The notes under the pieces: model-generated
What the model saw: only the letters and a program-made list of their open reading frames with translations
Databases searched by the model: none
Told to the model about the DNA's origin: nothing
Shown: one piece after another, positions 10,905-18,580 of the stretch
How the letters are laid out: each line of letters starts with the position of its first letter
Numbering within the stretch: the first letter of the stretch is position 1
Origin: Microbacterium sp. No. 7
GTDB taxonomy: Bacteria; Actinomycetota; Actinomycetes; Actinomycetales; Microbacteriaceae
DNA: 64,000 bases
Direction of reading: 5' to 3'
Assembly (NCBI RefSeq): GCF_001314225.1
Contig: NZ_CP012697.1
Coordinates: 2,914,001-2,978,000, forward strand
Made by a program: the position numbers and the translations under genes

Positions 10905-12695
10905 CTAGTCGAGGCGGGGACGCGGGTCGGGTAACTCCTCGCGGAACGTGGGGTGGCCAAGGGTCGCGGCGTAGCGGGACGCGCTCTCGATTCCGATGCC
11001 GAACAGGTCGCAGAGGCGTCGGACGTCGCCGCCGGTGGCGTGGATCTCGGCGAGGATGCGGTCGGTGCGCAGCGACTGCGGGTTCAGGCCGGCCTTCTTC
11101 CATGGGAAGGTGTGGCCAGGCGCGTTCATGCGACCTGCGGTGTGCTGCGTGACGAACAGGTGCGGGTTGATGGTGCGCGGCCATCTGGCCGTGCGCTGGT
11201 CGAGCCAGGCACTCAGGCGGACTCGGACGGGGCCAGCCAACGGGATCACGCGCCCGTCGGGAAGCGTGAGGCGCCCGTCAATAATGTCGGTGAGCTGGAT
11301 AGCGCGGGTCTGCGCGTTGGTGAGCGCGTGGAATGCGACGAGGGCGATGCCGAGCGCGGTGGCCGGGTCGGGATGGTTCAACGCGGTCCGGACGGCGGCG
11401 GGGTCCAGCGGGAGCGGGATCGTGGCGCGGGTGTTCACGATCGGCAGTTGCCGCATCGGGTCGGCGAAGACGAGCTTGCGGGCCTTGAGGATGAGGAAGA
11501 CCGAGCGCAGTCCGCGGTCGGCCCAGTGCCGCTGGGTGAGGTCGTCGGGTAGGGCGTCGTTGACCATTCGCGTGTTGATCTGTGCCAGGGAGGTGATCCC
11601 GGCGCCGGCCCAGGTGTGCAGGATGGGTGCGATCCCGAGGAGCTGGGTGCGGATGGTCTGATCGTGGCGCGGATAGCGCCGTGGCGGGGTGGTGGAGCCG
11701 TGCCGCATGATCTGGAACCAGACGTCGAGCTGCTCGCGCATCACGGCCGGTAGGCCGGTGGTCTTGCTGGTGAAGTAGGACTCGATCGGTCGGGGCCGGT
11801 CCTCGACGAGCAGGCCGGCGGCGTCGAGCACGTCGATGGTGGAGACGATGCTGCCGCCCCATCGCGGGAGTTGCAGGGCATCGGAGGCTCGGATCTTCGC
11901 GGTTGGGCTGTCACGGAGGGTCTGCAGCAGTCGCAGGGAGCGGACGACGTCGTTGCGTTGCCGTTTGGACCAGCCGAATCGTTCGGCGTGCTCTCGGACG
12001 ATGCCGGCGCAGTACCGGGTCAGCTCGCTGTTCTCGATCAGTGTCCGCTGGAGCACCAGCTCCGGATCAGGGTCGACGTCGATGAGTGTGGGCTGGACCC
12101 ACTCGGAGACGATCAGCGTGGTCGGGGCGGGGCCTGGCCTGTTCCAGCCGCCGGGTGTCTTCCATCCCTTGGGGCGTGCGTCTGGGGTGAGCGCGGCTCG
12201 CGGTGTGCGGCGGCGTTGGAAGGCCATGTTGGCGAAGAACAGTTGCTGGCCGTGCTTGTTCGCCCCGGCGAGGTCGAGGGCTCGGCCAGGCTCTTGCAGC
12301 ATCCGGGCCTGCTCGACGCAGAGCCGGCAGGCGCCCTGGTCGGCGATCCGGCTCTCGCGGTGACAGTAGGCGCAGACACCCCGCGGGTAGTGGGTCCGCC
12401 ACCAGATGCACGAGGAGCACAGCCAGCTCCGCTGCCGATACACGCCCCAGGCCAGACAGCCCCGGCAAGCGCCGAGGTGGTCGGGGCCACCGGGATGGCA
12501 GCGGTCGCAAAGGCCCTGGCTGAAGTACGCGCTCGAGCCGCACCTCTCGCACGGCGGCGCAGGGAACGGACCGCCGGGCATGCAGTCGTAGCAGTACTCC
12601 ACGCGCGGCCAGGTCCACGCCGCCTTGTTCACCCCGCACGAGAAACACGTTCGCGGGGGCCGGAACCGCGAGTTCGCCCCCGGCGTCGTGCTCAC
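10905..12695 (-). CDS. Zinc-ribbon tyrosine-recombinase-like protein (TnpB-like), trio 1
   Basis: This 596-residue protein's first 150 residues carry about eight CxxC pairs (CFSC, CYDC, CERC, CDRC, CRGC, CSSC, CAYC, CRLC), so several zinc ribbons. The C-terminal third resembles a tyrosine-recombinase fold. NAQTRAIQL matches the region of the first catalytic Arg, and GGDVRRLCDLFGIGIESASRYA aligns with the usual GH...Y end, but the HxxR and GH residues are not evident. A GTG start overlaps the preceding HTH stop. Its size and association recall Tn554 TnpB, and the trio recurs twice more in this window. It may be an accessory or a divergent active recombinase. Confidence 0.65.
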   Translation of the reverse strand: MSTTPGANSRFRPPRTCFSCGVNKAAWTWPRVEYCYDCMPGGPFPAPPCERCGSSAYFSQGLCDRCHPGGPDHLGACRGCLAWGVYRQRSWLCSSCIWWRTHYPRGVCAYCHRESRIADQGACRLCVEQARMLQEPGRALDLAGANKHGQQLFFANMAFQRRRTPRAALTPDARPKGWKTPGGWNRPGPAPTTLIVSEWVQPTLIDVDPDPELVLQRTLIENSELTRYCAGIVREHAERFGWSKRQRNDVVRSLRLLQTLRDSPTAKIRASDALQLPRWGGSIVSTIDVLDAAGLLVEDRPRPIESYFTSKTTGLPAVMREQLDVWFQIMRHGSTTPPRRYPRHDQTIRTQLLGIAPILHTWAGAGITSLAQINTRMVNDALPDDLTQRHWADRGLRSVFLILKARKLVFADPMRQLPIVNTRATIPLPLDPAAVRTALNHPDPATALGIALVAFHALTNAQTRAIQLTDIIDGRLTLPDGRVIPLAGPVRVRLSAWLDQRTARWPRTINPHLFVTQHTAGRMNAPGHTFPWKKAGLNPQSLRTDRILAEIHATGGDVRRLCDLFGIGIESASRYAATLGHPTFREELPDPRPRLD

Positions 12696-13015
12696 AGCGG
12701 CGGCATCGAACGTGGGTTGCCGGGCCTTGGCCGCACGATGGGTGCCACGTCGGACGCGCCGGCGATCTTCTCCCGCGCGGGTTTGCGGGCGGCGACCTTG
12801 TCCGGCTCGGGAACGAGCAGGTCGCTGGGCTGGCAGGCCAGGACATGGCAGATCACGTCGAGGTCATCCAGCCGGACCGTGGTCGGTGTGCCCGTCCACA
12901 GAGCCGACATCTTGCCCAGGCTCAACTCCAGCCCGGCGTCGGCGAGCATCCGCCGCAGTTCGGCGGACTTCCAGATGCCGCGCTCGGCGGCCTTCAATCG
13001 CAGGTTCCAGAGCAT
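12692..13015 (-). CDS. Small Cro/C1-type helix-turn-helix protein, trio 1
   Basis: This 107-residue protein has a Cro/C1-like HTH in its first 75 residues (SAELRRMLADAGLELS...GKMSALWTGTP) and an Arg/Pro-rich tail. It lies between the integrase (one-base gap) and the zinc-ribbon recombinase (GTGA overlap), so it is translated with both. It could act as a directionality factor or repressor, comparable in position and size to Tn554 TnpC. That parallel is an inference. Confidence 0.65.
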   Translation of the reverse strand: MLWNLRLKAAERGIWKSAELRRMLADAGLELSLGKMSALWTGTPTTVRLDDLDVICHVLACQPSDLLVPEPDKVAARKPAREKIAGASDVAPIVRPRPGNPRSMPPL

Positions 13016-13016
13016 C

Positions 13017-14102
13017 TCAGCCCTCTCCTCCCAGACGTCGTTCAGTGCGGGCGTTCGCCTGCTGCCAGGCGTTCTCGATGTGCTCGCTGCGGACGTGGAT
13101 GTACCCGCTCGTGGTCGAGAGCCAGTTGTGACCGAGAAGCTCCTGCAACGCCTTCAAGTCCATCCCCGCGCCATAGAGCGACGAGGCGCAGTAGTGCCGC
13201 AGGACGTGCGGGGTCATCCGCCCCTCCCAAGACGGCAACCACAAGGTCGTCTGCTCGGCCAGCGCCCTACGCAACGCGTTCGGTCCGACCCGCAGTGGCC
13301 GCTCCCGCTCCCGATCGATCCGCTCGCTCGGCAGCAGCGGCGCATCCGGGTCCTTCCAATCCTCGCCGAACTGGGGACGCACCTCCGCCAGCCACCAATC
13401 AATCAGCGCGTCCGCGCCATTGATCGCCGGGATCAGACGCGGCTTGTAGCCGCGACCGCGTGAGCCCTTCCCGAACCGAACGTGCAACTTCCCGGTCAGC
13501 CCGAGGTCGGGCCGCCAATCACGGATGTCCAGCATGACCGACTCGCTGATACGCAGCCCAAGCCTGCGCCACAGCGACGCGGCGAAGTAGTCCCGCGCCG
13601 CTGGCAAATACTTCCGCGCGTCCGCGACCGATGCCCGCCACCGCTCGAAGAACCCGGTCACCTCAACATCGGACGGCGGCACCCGCACCTTGCCCAGCGA
13701 CACCCCCGAGGGCCGGTTCCACTCATCGATCGGCTGCTCCACGATCGCGCCCGTCGCAGTGCGAATGTCGCCGAGGTAGCGGGTGACGAGGAACTCGTAG
13801 AACTGGGCAATCACGCCCGCCTTACCCGCCCTCGTCGTCTGCGCCCGGCCCAAACGGCGCTGCTCCGCGAGGAACCGGTCTCCGTCCGCGTACCCCGCCG
13901 TCCAGATCGGCCCCGACAACGAGCGCGCGAACTCGAACACCGTCGCCCGCGAACTCGTGATGAACCCATCCGAGATACCCGCCGCAGCCATCGCCAACGC
14001 GTACTGGTCAACCAACTCCTGCTCGAAGTCCTCCAACGCCTGCGGAGACCTCAACGCTGCGCCCGGCGCTCCCGACACAGCCCGCAACGGCGTCAGCGCC
14101 AT
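13017..14102 (-). CDS. Tyrosine recombinase (TnpA-like), trio 1
   Basis: This 361-residue site-specific recombinase has all catalytic residues visible: R184 (GLRISES), K212 (GKGSRG), H299 and R302 (HVLRHYCAS), H325 (LLGHNW) and nucleophile Y334 (TSGYIHV). The N-terminal SAM-like core-binding domain covers residues 30-130. The length equals that of Tn554 TnpA. It is the first gene of a translationally linked trio and is the only intact integrase of the three copies here, so it might still move its own unit or supply activity to the broken ones. Confidence 0.88.
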   Translation of the reverse strand: MALTPLRAVSGAPGAALRSPQALEDFEQELVDQYALAMAAAGISDGFITSSRATVFEFARSLSGPIWTAGYADGDRFLAEQRRLGRAQTTRAGKAGVIAQFYEFLVTRYLGDIRTATGAIVEQPIDEWNRPSGVSLGKVRVPPSDVEVTGFFERWRASVADARKYLPAARDYFAASLWRRLGLRISESVMLDIRDWRPDLGLTGKLHVRFGKGSRGRGYKPRLIPAINGADALIDWWLAEVRPQFGEDWKDPDAPLLPSERIDRERERPLRVGPNALRRALAEQTTLWLPSWEGRMTPHVLRHYCASSLYGAGMDLKALQELLGHNWLSTTSGYIHVRSEHIENAWQQANARTERRLGGEG

Positions 14103-14147
14103 GAGCGTGCCACTTCGGAAATCCCGATCATGGTTCGAGATTACACT

Positions 14148-14163
14148 GATTCCTTCAGGAATC
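14148..14163. repeat. Inverted repeat GATTCC-TTCA-GGAATC upstream of int 1
   Basis: A 6-bp perfect inverted repeat lies 46 bp before the integrase start and contains TCAGGAATC, the core of the iterons found at the same place in unit 2. A further inverted copy reading TCAGGAATCGTGA on the minus strand lies at 14285-14297. These are probable recombinase or HTH-protein binding sites. Confidence 0.5.
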
Positions 14164-14213
14164 CCGAAGCATCGTCACTCGACATGCGGCATCCGACGAA
14201 CCCAACAACGGGG

Positions 14214-14278
14214 CAGCGGAGCGCACCTATCCGACGTGAGACACGACAACGAACCCGTAGCAGTAGAGATAAAAACCC
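14214..14278. repeat. Conserved right terminal sequence, unit 1
   Basis: This stretch starts CAGCGG, contains GCGCACCT and a GACRTGA-like block, and ends TAGAGATAAAAACC. The same order of blocks recurs at 26755-26822 and 36225-36301, each time upstream of a recombinase trio. It probably marks the element end and recombination site. Confidence 0.6.
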
Positions 14279-14344
14279 GCAAGTTCACGATTCCTGAAGA
14301 CTAAATCGCCGGAAGAAGCGGGTTCAGGCCATGGTTTCTGAGGT

Positions 14345-14379
14345 GTGGGGTTGCATGTTCCGCGAACATGCAACCCCAC
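14345..14379. repeat. Perfect 16-bp inverted repeat with 3-base loop
   Basis: The arms 14345-14360 and 14364-14379 (GTGGGGTTGCATGTTC and its complement) are perfect and separated by CGC. There is no T-tract on either side, so it is not a standard terminator. It lies beyond the merR stop, near the left boundary of unit 2. It could be an element end, an operator or a strong RNA hairpin. Confidence 0.75.
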
Positions 14380-14417
14380 CGGTGAACACTTGGGCCGGGC
14401 GTGCATCTGCCGCAGGC

Positions 14418-14783
14418 TTATACGTCGCGGAGGCGCGCGATGAGTTCGTCGGCGGCGTCCAGTTGTTTCGCGAGTTTCTCGCGACGCTCCTCTGCGTCGG
14501 TCACGAACGTATCCAGCGCTGCGCGCGCGGCGCTGTCTGACGGATCATCCGCCAGTGCGTCAGCAGCGGCGAGGACTTCGCCCATCTGGTCGAGGGAGAA
14601 CCCGAGCGGCTTCATCCGGCGGATCAGGAGGAGCCGCTCGACGTCGGCGTCGGTGTAGAGGCGGAACCCGCCACTGGTGCGGTCGCTCGGGGAGACGAGC
14701 CCGATCTCGTCGTAGTGGCGGAGGGTGCGCAGCGACAGGCTGGTGCGCTCAGCGACCTCGCCGATATGGATCGTTCCTGCCAT
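14418..14783 (-). CDS. MerR-family transcriptional regulator
   Basis: This 121-residue protein has an N-terminal MerR winged helix (IGEVAERTSLSLRTLRHYDEIGLV, then GGFRLYTDADVERL) and a C-terminal coiled-coil helix. No cysteine-based metal site is visible, so the effector is unknown. The ATG at 14783 follows GAGGAG. It is divergent from sulP, and a 23-bp dyad lies between them, so it most likely controls sulP and itself. Confidence 0.85.
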   Translation of the reverse strand: MAGTIHIGEVAERTSLSLRTLRHYDEIGLVSPSDRTSGGFRLYTDADVERLLLIRRMKPLGFSLDQMGEVLAAADALADDPSDSAARAALDTFVTDAEERREKLAKQLDAADELIARLRDV

Positions 14784-14813
14784 CGGGTACTCCTCTGCCT
14801 CGATTTGGCACCC

Positions 14814-14836
14814 AACCCTCACGTAACGGTAGAGTT
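14814..14836. promoter_or_regulatory. MerR-type operator between merR and sulP
   Basis: AACCCT at 14814-14819 and AGAGTT at 14831-14836 form a near-perfect dyad (5 of 6) with an 11-bp centre, CACGTAACGGT. Position between divergent genes, length and CTCACGTAACG core fit operators of MerR/TipA-type regulators. Confidence 0.65.
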
Positions 14837-14901
14837 GGGGTTGGCGGGCTCCGACCTCGACCGCCGTCACCCTATTTTCCCGCACCTCTCTGGGAGGCAG
14901 A

Positions 14902-16407
14902 ATGAGCGCGCCCGCACGCGACAAGGAACGCTACTGGCCTCGGCCGACCGTGATGGATGTGTTCCGTTCGCCGAAGCTGTTGACGAAGGAAGTCCTCGCG
15001 GGTATGGTGGTCGGCCTCGCGCTCATCCCGGAGGCCATCGCGTTCGCGATCGCCGCAGGCGTGCCGGCCGAGGTGGGCTTGTTCTCCTCGATCGTGATGG
15101 CAATCTCGATCGCGTTCCTCGGTGGGCGGCCCGCGATGATTACCGCGGCGACCGCAGCGATCGCGCTCGTCATCCGGCCGGTCGCCGACGAGTACGGCCT
15201 CGACTACCTCATCGCGACCGTGATCCTCGGCGGCATCTTCCAGATCGTTCTCGGCCTGCTCGGTGTCGGCAAGCTCATGCGGTTCATCCCGCGCAGCGTG
15301 ATGGTCGGGTTCGTCAACGCCCTCGCGATCCTCATCGCTGTCGCCCAATTGGAGCATTTCACCGGCGCGTCCTGGCTGATGTACCCGATGATCATCGTCA
15401 GCATCCTGATCCTATGGCTCTTCCCGAAGCTCACGAAGGCTGTGCCCGCGCCTCTGGTGGTCGTGATCGTGATGACCCTCGCGGTGTGGCTGCTGAACCT
15501 CGATGTGAAGACCGTCGGCGGTCTCGGCGAACTGCCCGGCGGCCCGCCGATGCCGTTCTTCCCCGATGTACCGCTCACCTTCGAGACACTGCAAATCATT
15601 GCCCCGTATGCCCTCGGCATGGCCGCGGTGGGGCTCATGGAGTCACTGATGACCGCGAAGCTCGTGGACGACATCACCGACACGCACTCGAACAAGACCC
15701 GCGAGGCGATGGGGCAAGGCGGCGCGAACATCCTCTCTGGCCTCTTCGGTGGCATGGGTGGCTGCGCGATGATCGGGCAGACCATGATCAACGTGCGCGC
15801 CTCCGGCGCCCGCACCCGCGTCTCCACGTTCGCCGCCGGCGTGTTCCTCCTGATCCTGGTGTGGTTCCTCGGCCCGATAATGAACCTGATCCCCATCGGG
15901 GCACTGGTGGCGATCATGTTCATGGTCGCGTTCCTCACCTTCGACTGGCACTCCATCGCACCCTCCACGCTGAAGCGGATGCCCAAGAGCGAGACGATCG
16001 TGATGCTCGTCACCGTCATCCCGGTGCTCATCACCCACAACCTCTCCGTCGGGGTCATCATCGGCGTGTTCGTCGCCGCGATCCTGTTCGTGCGCCGCGT
16101 CGCCCACTTCACCACCGTCACCCGCACCTTCAGCGCTAACGAAGACACGGCGCACTATGAGGTCGATGGCGAGCTGTTCTTCGCGTCCTCGAACGACCTG
16201 ACCACCCAGTTCGAGTACGCCGACGACCCGAAGCGTGTCGTGATCGACATGTCGAAGTCGCACGTGTGGGACGCCTCGACCGTCGCAGCGCTCGATGGAA
16301 TCGAGCAGAAGTACCGCGAACACGACATCGAGGTCGAGATCATCGGCTTGAACGAGGCGAGCGGAACCTTCCACGCACGATTGAGCGGGAACCTGCCCTC
16401 ACACTGA
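14902..16407 (+). CDS. SulP-family anion transporter with STAS domain
   Basis: This 501-residue protein begins with the SulP signature region (AGMVVGLALIPEAIAFAIAAGV). It has about ten to twelve membrane helices and ends in a cytoplasmic STAS domain (about residues 415-490, containing VVIDMSKSHVWDASTVAALD). An RBS GGGAGG precedes ATG 14902. SulP carriers move sulfate, bicarbonate or related anions. In this oxyanion-resistance unit it may compensate for chromate/sulfate competition, but that is inference. It is controlled by the divergent merR and is convergent with the arsenic operon. Confidence 0.88.
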   Translation: MSAPARDKERYWPRPTVMDVFRSPKLLTKEVLAGMVVGLALIPEAIAFAIAAGVPAEVGLFSSIVMAISIAFLGGRPAMITAATAAIALVIRPVADEYGLDYLIATVILGGIFQIVLGLLGVGKLMRFIPRSVMVGFVNALAILIAVAQLEHFTGASWLMYPMIIVSILILWLFPKLTKAVPAPLVVVIVMTLAVWLLNLDVKTVGGLGELPGGPPMPFFPDVPLTFETLQIIAPYALGMAAVGLMESLMTAKLVDDITDTHSNKTREAMGQGGANILSGLFGGMGGCAMIGQTMINVRASGARTRVSTFAAGVFLLILVWFLGPIMNLIPIGALVAIMFMVAFLTFDWHSIAPSTLKRMPKSETIVMLVTVIPVLITHNLSVGVIIGVFVAAILFVRRVAHFTTVTRTFSANEDTAHYEVDGELFFASSNDLTTQFEYADDPKRVVIDMSKSHVWDASTVAALDGIEQKYREHDIEVEIIGLNEASGTFHARLSGNLPSH

Positions 16408-16459
16408 CCCGACTGCGTGCTCGGCTCATGCAAGGCTCATCGGCCGTCCGCCGCGCTGG

Positions 16460-16493
16460 ACGGGAGGGCCAGCGACTACTCCTGCCCTCCCGT
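16460..16493. terminator. Bidirectional hairpin between sulP and the arsenic operon
   Basis: ACGGGAGGGC (16460-16469) pairs perfectly with GCCCTCCCGT (16484-16493) around a 14-base loop. It lies in the 92-bp gap between two convergent genes. Only short T stretches follow, so it is a likely rather than a strong intrinsic terminator. Confidence 0.55.
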
Positions 16494-16499
16494 TCAGAG

Positions 16500-16919
16500 T
16501 TACGACATCGCGGCGCTGAGCTCGCTGGCGAGGCGCAGGACGCGTTCGGCGATCTGATCCCGGATCGCCCGCGTGCGGTCGCCGCCGCCGACGTCGGATG
16601 CAGCCTGGTCTTCGAAGGTCCAGGTCTCGATCGTTCCGGCCATGCCGTCGACCGGGGCGACCTTCGCCTCGTCGCCGAGCACGATGACCCGATCCACGCT
16701 GCGGAGGATCTCGGGATCGATGGGCTTCGGATACTCGCCCTCCATCGACGCACCGACCTCGACGATCGCTTCCTCGGCGAGGGCACTAAGCGTATCGCCC
16801 GGCGCAGTACCGGCCGAATAGACGGTGATGGCGTCGCCGGCGTGCTGCCGCATGAGCGCGGCGGCCATCTGCGATTTGCCGCCGTTCTTCTTGCAGACGA
16901 ACAGCACCGACGCGCTCAT
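16500..16919 (-). CDS. ArsC-like low-molecular-weight phosphatase-fold arsenate reductase (CgArsC1 type)
   Basis: This 139-residue protein has the P-loop C-K-K-N-G-G-K-S, where Lys stands in the position of the usual CX5R arginine. The NGGKSQMAAAL form is what I recall for corynebacterial mycothiol-linked ArsC1-type enzymes. PKPID and VIVLGDEA follow as in that group. It is the last gene of the operon, joined by ATGA to the preceding arsC. It probably reduces arsenate via mycothiol, while its neighbour uses thioredoxin. Confidence 0.75.
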   Translation of the reverse strand: MSASVLFVCKKNGGKSQMAAALMRQHAGDAITVYSAGTAPGDTLSALAEEAIVEVGASMEGEYPKPIDPEILRSVDRVIVLGDEAKVAPVDGMAGTIETWTFEDQAASDVGGGDRTRAIRDQIAERVLRLASELSAAMS

Positions 16920-17338
16920 GCGCTGGCCGCCTCGGTGCTCGCGGGCTCGAGGGAGGCGATGAGTTCCTGGATGCGGCGTTTGATGTCGTCGCGGATCGGA
17001 CGGACAGCGTCGATGCCCTGGCCCGCGGGGTCATCGAGCTTCCAATCCTCGTAGCGCTTGCCGGGGAAGAACGGGCAGGCGTCGCCGCAGCCCATCGTGA
17101 TGACGACATCGGAGTCTTGCACGGCGTCGGTGGTGAGGATCTTCGGGGCCTCGCCGCGGATGTCGATACCCTCTTCGAGCATCGCCTCGACGGCGACGGG
17201 ATTGATTTGGTCCGCGGGGATCGAGCCTGCCGAACGGACCTCGATGCGGTCGCCCGCGAGGTGGCGGAGGTAGCCTGCGGCCATCTGGGAACGGCCGGCG
17301 TTGTGGACGCAGACGAACAGGACGGTGGGAGTAGACAT
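16916..17338 (-). CDS. arsC: Thioredoxin-linked arsenate reductase ArsC
   Basis: This 140-residue LMW-phosphatase-fold reductase has P-loop CVHNAGRS with nucleophile Cys10 and two later redox cysteines, C84 and C88 (MGCGDACP), the pattern of thioredoxin-coupled ArsC. KRYEDWKLDDPAG matches the family. It reduces arsenate to arsenite for export by Acr3, with TrxA/TrxB from the same operon as electron donors. It lies 27 bp after chrA and overlaps the next arsC. Confidence 0.9.
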   Translation of the reverse strand: MSTPTVLFVCVHNAGRSQMAAGYLRHLAGDRIEVRSAGSIPADQINPVAVEAMLEEGIDIRGEAPKILTTDAVQDSDVVITMGCGDACPFFPGKRYEDWKLDDPAGQGIDAVRPIRDDIKRRIQELIASLEPASTEAASA

Positions 17339-17365
17339 GAGGGTTCTCGTTTCCGATCGGGTCGG

Positions 17366-18580
17366 TCAGGTGAGGGTGGTGGCGAGGATGCCGCCTGCGG
17401 CTCCGATGATCACGACGATCCAGGGCGGGAGCTTCCACGCGACGAGCAGCACGAAGCAGACCAGCGCGAGTGCGAAGGCGGGCGGGGTGAGGATCGCGGT
17501 GGTGAACACGGGTGTGTAGAGGGCGGCGGCGAGGATGCCGACGACGGCCGCGTTCGCGCCCCGCATGATGGCCTGAACCCGCTCGTGGTGCTGCAGGCGG
17601 TTCCAGAACGGCAGCACGCCGATGAGGAGGAGGAAGCCGGGCAGGAAGATCCCGGCCAGCGCGATGCCCGCCCCCGCCGCCCCGCCCGGGCCGACGTCAG
17701 CGGCGCCGCCGAGGAAAGCGGCGAGGGTGAACAGCGGGCCAGGCACGGCCTGGGCTGCACCGTATCCGGCGAGGAAGTCCGCGTTCGTGACCCAGCCGGG
17801 ATCGACGACGCCGGATTGCAGGAGCGGGAGCACGACGTGCCCGCCGCCGAATACGAGCGCTCCGGCCCGCGCGAACGCATCGAACAGGGCGACGCTGTCG
17901 TTGCCGGTGACGGCGGCGAGGATCGGCATCCCGGCCAGGATTGCGACGAACAGGGTGAGCGCGGCGATCCCCGCGGCCCGGGTCACCGGGAACCGCACCG
18001 CTGTCGCCGTGTTCGCGGCGGGTGCGCGGCAGACGAAGTATCCGGCGATCCCGCCGAGGACGATCGCCATGATTTGGCCGAGCGATCCGGCCAGCAGCAG
18101 CGCGGCGAGGGCTGCGACGGCTGCGATCGCGGCGCGCTGCCGGTCCGGGGTGAGTGTCTTCGCCATGCCGAGGACGGCCTGCGCGACGATCGCGACCGCC
18201 ACGATCTTCAGCCCGGCGAGGATGCCTTCCCCGATGGTGCCGGTGAACAGGGCGGCGCCGGAGGCGAAGGCGAGCATGAGGGCCGCGGACGGGAGCGTGA
18301 AGGCGATGAATGCGGCCAGCGCGCCCCGGTATCCGGCGCGGTGCAGGCCGATGCCGAACCCGACCTGGCTCGAGGCCGGGCCGGGAAGGAACTGGCACAG
18401 CGCGACCAGGTCGGCGTAGGCGCGGTCGTCCATCCAGCGTCGGCGTTCCACGATCTCGGTGCGGAAGTAGCCCAGGTGCGCGATCGGCCCGCCGAACGAG
18501 GTCACCCCGAGGCGCAGGAACACCCGGAACACTTCCCACGCCGACCCGCGCACCGGCGCACGTCGCGTCTCGCTTGTCAT
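17366..18580 (-). CDS. chrA: Chromate efflux transporter ChrA
   Basis: This 404-residue long-chain CHR protein has two homologous halves. Each begins with the family motif: LGVTSFGGPIAHLGYF near residue 25 and FGGGHVVLPLL near residue 245. A conserved LCQFLPGPASSQVG-like element is also present, with about ten membrane helices in total. It exports chromate across the membrane. The ATG overlaps the arsRC stop (ATGA). The second arsenic operon in the window lacks this gene, so it was gained or lost between copies. Confidence 0.92.
   Translation of the reverse strand: MTSETRRAPVRGSAWEVFRVFLRLGVTSFGGPIAHLGYFRTEIVERRRWMDDRAYADLVALCQFLPGPASSQVGFGIGLHRAGYRGALAAFIAFTLPSAALMLAFASGAALFTGTIGEGILAGLKIVAVAIVAQAVLGMAKTLTPDRQRAAIAAVAALAALLLAGSLGQIMAIVLGGIAGYFVCRAPAANTATAVRFPVTRAAGIAALTLFVAILAGMPILAAVTGNDSVALFDAFARAGALVFGGGHVVLPLLQSGVVDPGWVTNADFLAGYGAAQAVPGPLFTLAAFLGGAADVGPGGAAGAGIALAGIFLPGFLLLIGVLPFWNRLQHHERVQAIMRGANAAVVGILAAALYTPVFTTAILTPPAFALALVCFVLLVAWKLPPWIVVIIGAAGGILATTLT

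Larger units (their letters stand above)
8415..14290. mobile_element. Resistance unit 1: cmtR-ATPase plus recombinase trio
   Basis: This span starts just after the virB4 stop and runs to the conserved right terminal sequence at 14214-14278. It holds one plus-strand Cd/Pb-type pair convergent with a complete int-HTH-zinc-ribbon recombinase trio. The right edge is supported by the repeat shared with units 2 and 3. The left edge is not defined by any repeat I can see, so 8415 is only the first possible base. Confidence 0.5.

Noticed and set aside
14715..16139. 474-codon frame overlapping sulP
   Set aside because: Its composition is Arg/His/Asp-rich and it is out of frame with the well-supported SulP protein.
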